Source: Bacteroidales bacterium
GTDB lineage: Bacteria > Bacteroidota > Bacteroidia > Bacteroidales > UBA932
Reading direction: 5' to 3'
Length of the DNA: 8,381 nucleotides
Assembly (NCBI GenBank): GCA_016295455.1
Contig: JAEDLE010000061.1
Location: forward strand, 1-8,381
Part shown: positions 6,405-8,381 of the stretch, in pieces
Layout of the letters: each line of letters starts with the position of its first letter
How positions within the stretch are numbered: the first letter of the stretch is position 1
The notes under the pieces: model-generated
Told to the model about the DNA's origin: nothing
Database searches by the model: none
The model's input: the letters and a program-made list of their open reading frames with translations, nothing else
Translations under genes and position numbers: made by a program

Positions 6405-7079
6405 CTATATGGGCAGGATTATGAACACCAGCGCGTCCCACAGCGCGTGGGAGGTGACAAGTGCCGGCAGCAGGGAGGGCCTCAGCCTGTACAGCATGCC
6501 CCATACGGCCCCGGCCACGAAAGCTGCGGCCACCAGCATGAAATTGAAGGACCAGATGTGCACCAGGGAATAGATGACACAGGTCATCACCAGGGCCGTG
6601 TCCTGCCCGCAGAGCTCGCCCATCCTGCGCTGTACATAGCCCCTCCAGAACAACTCCTCGGCCGGGCCTATCAGCAGGAGGAGCAGCAGCGCTATCACCA
6701 CGGGGTTGCTCCCGTCCTTCATTCCGTATATGCTGTCGATCTGCCCTCCGGCGAAGCTGAACATCCATTGGGAGGCCTTGTCTCCCACCCAGAATATGCC
6801 CCAGAGCGCAAAGGCCAGGACTGTCCCCGCGCCAAGCTGCAGTGCGACGTCCGACGCGCTTGTCTTCTTGCATTTCAGCTCTTTCCATGGCTGCTCCGAC
6901 AGTGCGATGACGCTCAGCACGCAGGCCGAGATGCTCATCAGGGTCCAGAAACTCGCCATCCCCTTCGTCCAGGGACTGAACATCAGGAACCAAAGCAGCG
7001 CCGCCGTTGCCATATACAAGCAAAGATGTCTGTCTTTGAATATGCCGACGGCATTTCCGAGGCTGAGATCTGTTTTCAT
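6405..7079 (-). CDS. CPBP (CAAX protease and bacteriocin-processing) family intramembrane metalloprotease
   Basis: The 224-residue protein is highly hydrophobic, with membrane segments near 19-36, 43-60, 80-98, 125-142, 161-178, 181-197 and 203-222. It carries the full CPBP (Abi) motif set: EExxxR as EELFWR (E141, E142, R146) at the end of a helix, an aromatic-x-x-x-H motif as YSLVH (H174), and HxxxD as HALWD (H211, D215). These residues form the glutamate/histidine active site of Rce1-like proteases in the inner membrane. Bacterial members process small peptides or proteins, but the target here is unknown. The gene starts 13 bp after the stop of the prenyltransferase gene and is almost certainly in the same transcript. 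In eukaryotes CAAX proteases act on prenylated proteins, but nothing here shows protein prenylation, and UbiA enzymes prenylate small aromatics. Start at 7079 is the only ATG that gives the complete first helix. Confidence 0.87.
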   Translation of the reverse strand: MKTDLSLGNAVGIFKDRHLCLYMATAALLWFLMFSPWTKGMASFWTLMSISACVLSVIALSEQPWKELKCKKTSASDVALQLGAGTVLAFALWGIFWVGDKASQWMFSFAGGQIDSIYGMKDGSNPVVIALLLLLLIGPAEELFWRGYVQRRMGELCGQDTALVMTCVIYSLVHIWSFNFMLVAAAFVAGAVWGMLYRLRPSLLPALVTSHALWDALVFIILPI

Positions 7080-7092
7080 ATGCCTGTGTCTG

Positions 7093-7980
7093 TCAGATTA
7101 TTGCATTGATTGCCAGGCCTATGGCAAGGAGAAGGGAAAAGGCGAGGTGGAGCTGGGCTGTCTTCTGGTCGAGGCCGATCAGGGCGTTTCTTCCCTCCCT
7201 GAACCAGCGGGCGGCGGCCTGCGCGTTCTTCCAGGCCAGAGGGGCGGAAAGCAGGCAGAGCAGGGCCAGCGGAGGGAGCAGGGAAGTGGCGCAGCATATG
7301 GCCACGCTCAGGTAAGGAAGCGCCATATACACGATGAATAGTACTGTCGAGGTTTTTTCGCCGAGCATCATCGGAACGGTGTGTATGCCTGATTCCGAGT
7401 CGGTTGCGATGTCAACGGTGTTGTTGTCGTGGAGCACTGCGACGGTGAATATGCCAAGAGGCAGGGCAACCGTCAGCGTGCTCCAGTCTATCTGACCCGT
7501 TGCCACAAGGCTTGTGCCCAGCATGGGCAGTACCGAGAAGCAGGTGAAGACGAATATGTCACCCAATGCCCTGTACTTGAAGAATGAGTAGCTTGCCGCA
7601 AGTATTACTCCCAATGCGCCGATAATCAGCACCTTCCAGCCTGTCATCAGGCAGAGCGCCAGACCCAGGCATATGCCGACGGCGAAGAGTATGATGGAGA
7701 ATCTCATATACTCGCGAGGTTCGAAATGATGGAATACAAGGTTCGGAACGGCATATGCCTTTTCGTTGTCCACACCCTTTCGGTAGTCCCACCAGTCGCT
7801 GAGCAGGTTGCCGGCGGCATGGAAGGTTACCATGCCGAGGAGTGCGAGTGCTGCGGCAGTCCATCTGACGGAATCTCCTTTCCAGCATAGATATGCAACG
7901 GTCACAATGACCGGCATCGAGGAAACCGGGAATGACCAGAACCTGGTTGCTCCGAGCCATTCTTTTAAGTTATGCTTCAT
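7093..7980 (-). CDS. UbiA-family polyprenyltransferase, MenA-like
   Basis: The 295-residue integral membrane protein has about eight to nine hydrophobic helices and the two aspartate-rich motifs of the UbiA superfamily. Motif 1 is SDWWDYRKGVD (61-71) with D62, D65 and D71, matching the NDYFDYKKGVD form of MenA proteins except that the leading Asn is Ser. Motif 2 is HDNNTVDIATDSESG (184-198) with N186, N187, D190 and D194, matching NNxxDxxTD. These residues bind Mg-diphosphate of a polyprenyl donor. The most probable reaction is prenylation of 1,4-dihydroxy-2-naphthoate in menaquinone synthesis at the inner membrane. However, the N-terminus (WLGATRFWSFPVSSMPVIV) differs from the usual RPKTL start of MenA, so a related prenyltransferase with another aromatic acceptor is possible. 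No other menaquinone genes lie nearby. It is the first gene of a two-gene unit with the CPBP protease. The ATG at 7980 lies 7 bp after a hairpin. Confidence 0.85.
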   Translation of the reverse strand: MKHNLKEWLGATRFWSFPVSSMPVIVTVAYLCWKGDSVRWTAAALALLGMVTFHAAGNLLSDWWDYRKGVDNEKAYAVPNLVFHHFEPREYMRFSIILFAVGICLGLALCLMTGWKVLIIGALGVILAASYSFFKYRALGDIFVFTCFSVLPMLGTSLVATGQIDWSTLTVALPLGIFTVAVLHDNNTVDIATDSESGIHTVPMMLGEKTSTVLFIVYMALPYLSVAICCATSLLPPLALLCLLSAPLAWKNAQAAARWFREGRNALIGLDQKTAQLHLAFSLLLAIGLAINAII

Positions 7981-7987
7981 AATTTTT

Positions 7988-8034
7988 GCGTCAAGGAAAC
8001 CCAGAAATCTTCAGTTTCTGGGAGGAATTGACGC
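7988..8034. repeat. Nested palindrome (two-part stem-loop) directly upstream of the prenyltransferase gene
   Basis: GCGTCAA 7988-7994 pairs with TTGACGC 8028-8034 (7 bp), and CCCAGAAA 8000-8007 pairs with TTTCTGGG 8015-8022 (8 bp) around a 7-base loop. The two stems are separated by a symmetric 5 x 5 internal loop (GGAAA opposite AGGAA on the plus strand). It ends 7 bp before the prenyltransferase ATG on the minus strand, so it would lie in that mRNA's leader. It also lies left of the tnpB-like gene, where a subterminal hairpin of an IS200/IS605 end would be expected. Its role is not decided by sequence alone. Confidence 0.6.
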
Positions 8035-8043
8035 TGCCTTTTG

Positions 8044-8074
8044 TTGTTATTTATCAATACTTTTCGTATATTTG
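8044..8074 (+). promoter_or_regulatory. Bacteroidota housekeeping-type promoter for the tnpB-like gene
   Basis: TATATTTG at 8067-8074 matches the -7 consensus TAnnTTTG exactly and sits in the familiar context TTCGTATATTTGTA. A TTG at 8044-8046 lies 20 bp upstream as the -33 element (a TTTG at 8040-8043 is a second choice). Transcription would start near 8080, giving a leader of about 70 bases before the ATG at 8150. Confidence 0.65.
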
Positions 8075-8149
8075 TAACTAGCAAGTAGATAGAGACATAC
8101 ATGGCCATGAAGGGTATAGTGTGTTCTGTCTGCTTTTTTGTTTCTGGAC

Positions 8150-8381
8150 ATGAAGGAGATGGTTACGGTCACGGCCAAGGTTCAGATCTATCTTGGCGAG
8201 CAGGAGAGAAAGCAGGTTCTTGCGACCGGCTGTCTCTACCGAATGGCGTGCAACGAGGTCTCCAAGTATCTCTTTGATAGTGGCTGCATGAACTTCTACG
8301 AGGTCAATGGTGCATTGTACCATTCTCTTCGCGAGAAGTATGGTCTCAAGTCGCAGATGTCTCAGTCGGTCATAAAGACCG
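8150..8381 (+). CDS. tnpB: TnpB/OrfB-type transposon-associated RNA-guided nuclease, N-terminal part (truncated by window edge)
   Basis: From ATG 8150 the frame stays open to the end of the window (77 codons plus one base). The peptide begins MKEMVTVTAKVQIYLGEQER and contains YRMACNEVSKYLFDSG (30-45), NFYEVNGALYHSLREKYGL (48-66) and SQMSQSVIKT (68-77). This matches the N-terminal region of IS200/IS605-superfamily OrfB/TnpB proteins: a first beta-strand, 'LY-x-x-x-C/A-N-x-x-S-x-x-x-F', 'LY-x-x-L-R-x-x-Y-g-L-x-S-Q-m' and 'S-x-I-K'. The family are RuvC-type nucleases guided by an RNA from the element's right end; the catalytic part lies beyond the window. An in-frame stop at 8117-8119 limits the start; M4 (8159) is an alternative. 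No tnpA (Y1 transposase) is found upstream, since the neighbour is the divergent prenyltransferase gene. It may be a tnpB-only element or a domesticated copy. GC content appears lower than in the neighbouring genes. Confidence 0.75.
   Translation, partial: MKEMVTVTAKVQIYLGEQERKQVLATGCLYRMACNEVSKYLFDSGCMNFYEVNGALYHSLREKYGLKSQMSQSVIKT

Noticed and set aside
5377..7082. CAT directly preceding the start codon (CATATG) at three minus-strand genes (5379, 6173, 7079)
   Set aside because: Too short to mean much; the bases further upstream differ, so it is more likely chance or a mild initiation-context preference than a shared regulatory site.
6333..7109. Long plus-strand open frames (258 and 211 codons) across the CPBP protease gene
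   Set aside because: The minus-strand protein has transmembrane helices and all CPBP motifs; the plus frames are His/Gln/Arg-rich shadows.
8101..8277. Short plus-strand open frame beginning ATGGCCATG, overlapping tnpB in another frame
   Set aside because: It has no recognisable features and ends inside the tnpB-like gene; the TnpB similarity belongs to the other frame.
8078..8323. 81-codon minus-strand open frame at the right edge
   Set aside because: It covers the promoter, leader and tnpB N-terminus in reverse and shows no motif; the plus-strand reading matches a known family.

Overview
The window looks like a chromosomal stretch from a moderately GC-rich Bacteroidales bacterium, probably a gut or rumen lineage related to Rikenellaceae or Cryptobacteroides. 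The evidence is a TonB-dependent receptor tail, lipoproteins with compact lipoboxes, GH8 and GH43 carbohydrate-active enzymes of Bacteroidota type, TAnnTTTG-type promoter boxes and little use of Shine-Dalgarno sequences. The order is inferred from protein character; no database was searched.

Left, plus strand (1-2542): the C-terminus of a TonB-dependent outer-membrane receptor, a right-handed beta-helix lipoprotein, and a secreted purple-acid-phosphatase-like metallophosphoesterase. The last two overlap by ATGA, so the three probably form one operon. No SusD-like gene follows the receptor. This points to surface capture and dephosphorylation of some phosphorylated nutrient rather than classical glycan import (inference).

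Convergent boundary (2543-2634): a long GC-rich hairpin separates this operon from the next one and may terminate both.

Middle, minus strand (6173 down to 2635): three closely spaced genes encode a secreted beta-sandwich protein of unknown function, a GH43 glycosidase with a C-terminal ricin-like region, and a GH8 lipoprotein most like reducing-end xylose-releasing exo-oligoxylanases. Together they look like a small operon for trimming arabinoxylan-derived oligosaccharides. A possible promoter and repeated TGGTCT boxes lie upstream (6174-6404).

Right, minus strand (7980 down to 6405): a UbiA-family (MenA-like) prenyltransferase and a CPBP/CAAX-type membrane protease lie 13 bp apart and are probably co-transcribed. 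A nested palindrome sits directly upstream of the prenyltransferase.

Right edge, plus strand (8044-8381): a good Bacteroidota promoter precedes the N-terminal 77 codons of a TnpB/OrfB-type protein (IS200/IS605 superfamily RNA-guided nuclease) that runs off the window. This is the only sign of a mobile element. No rRNA, tRNA or CRISPR array was seen.
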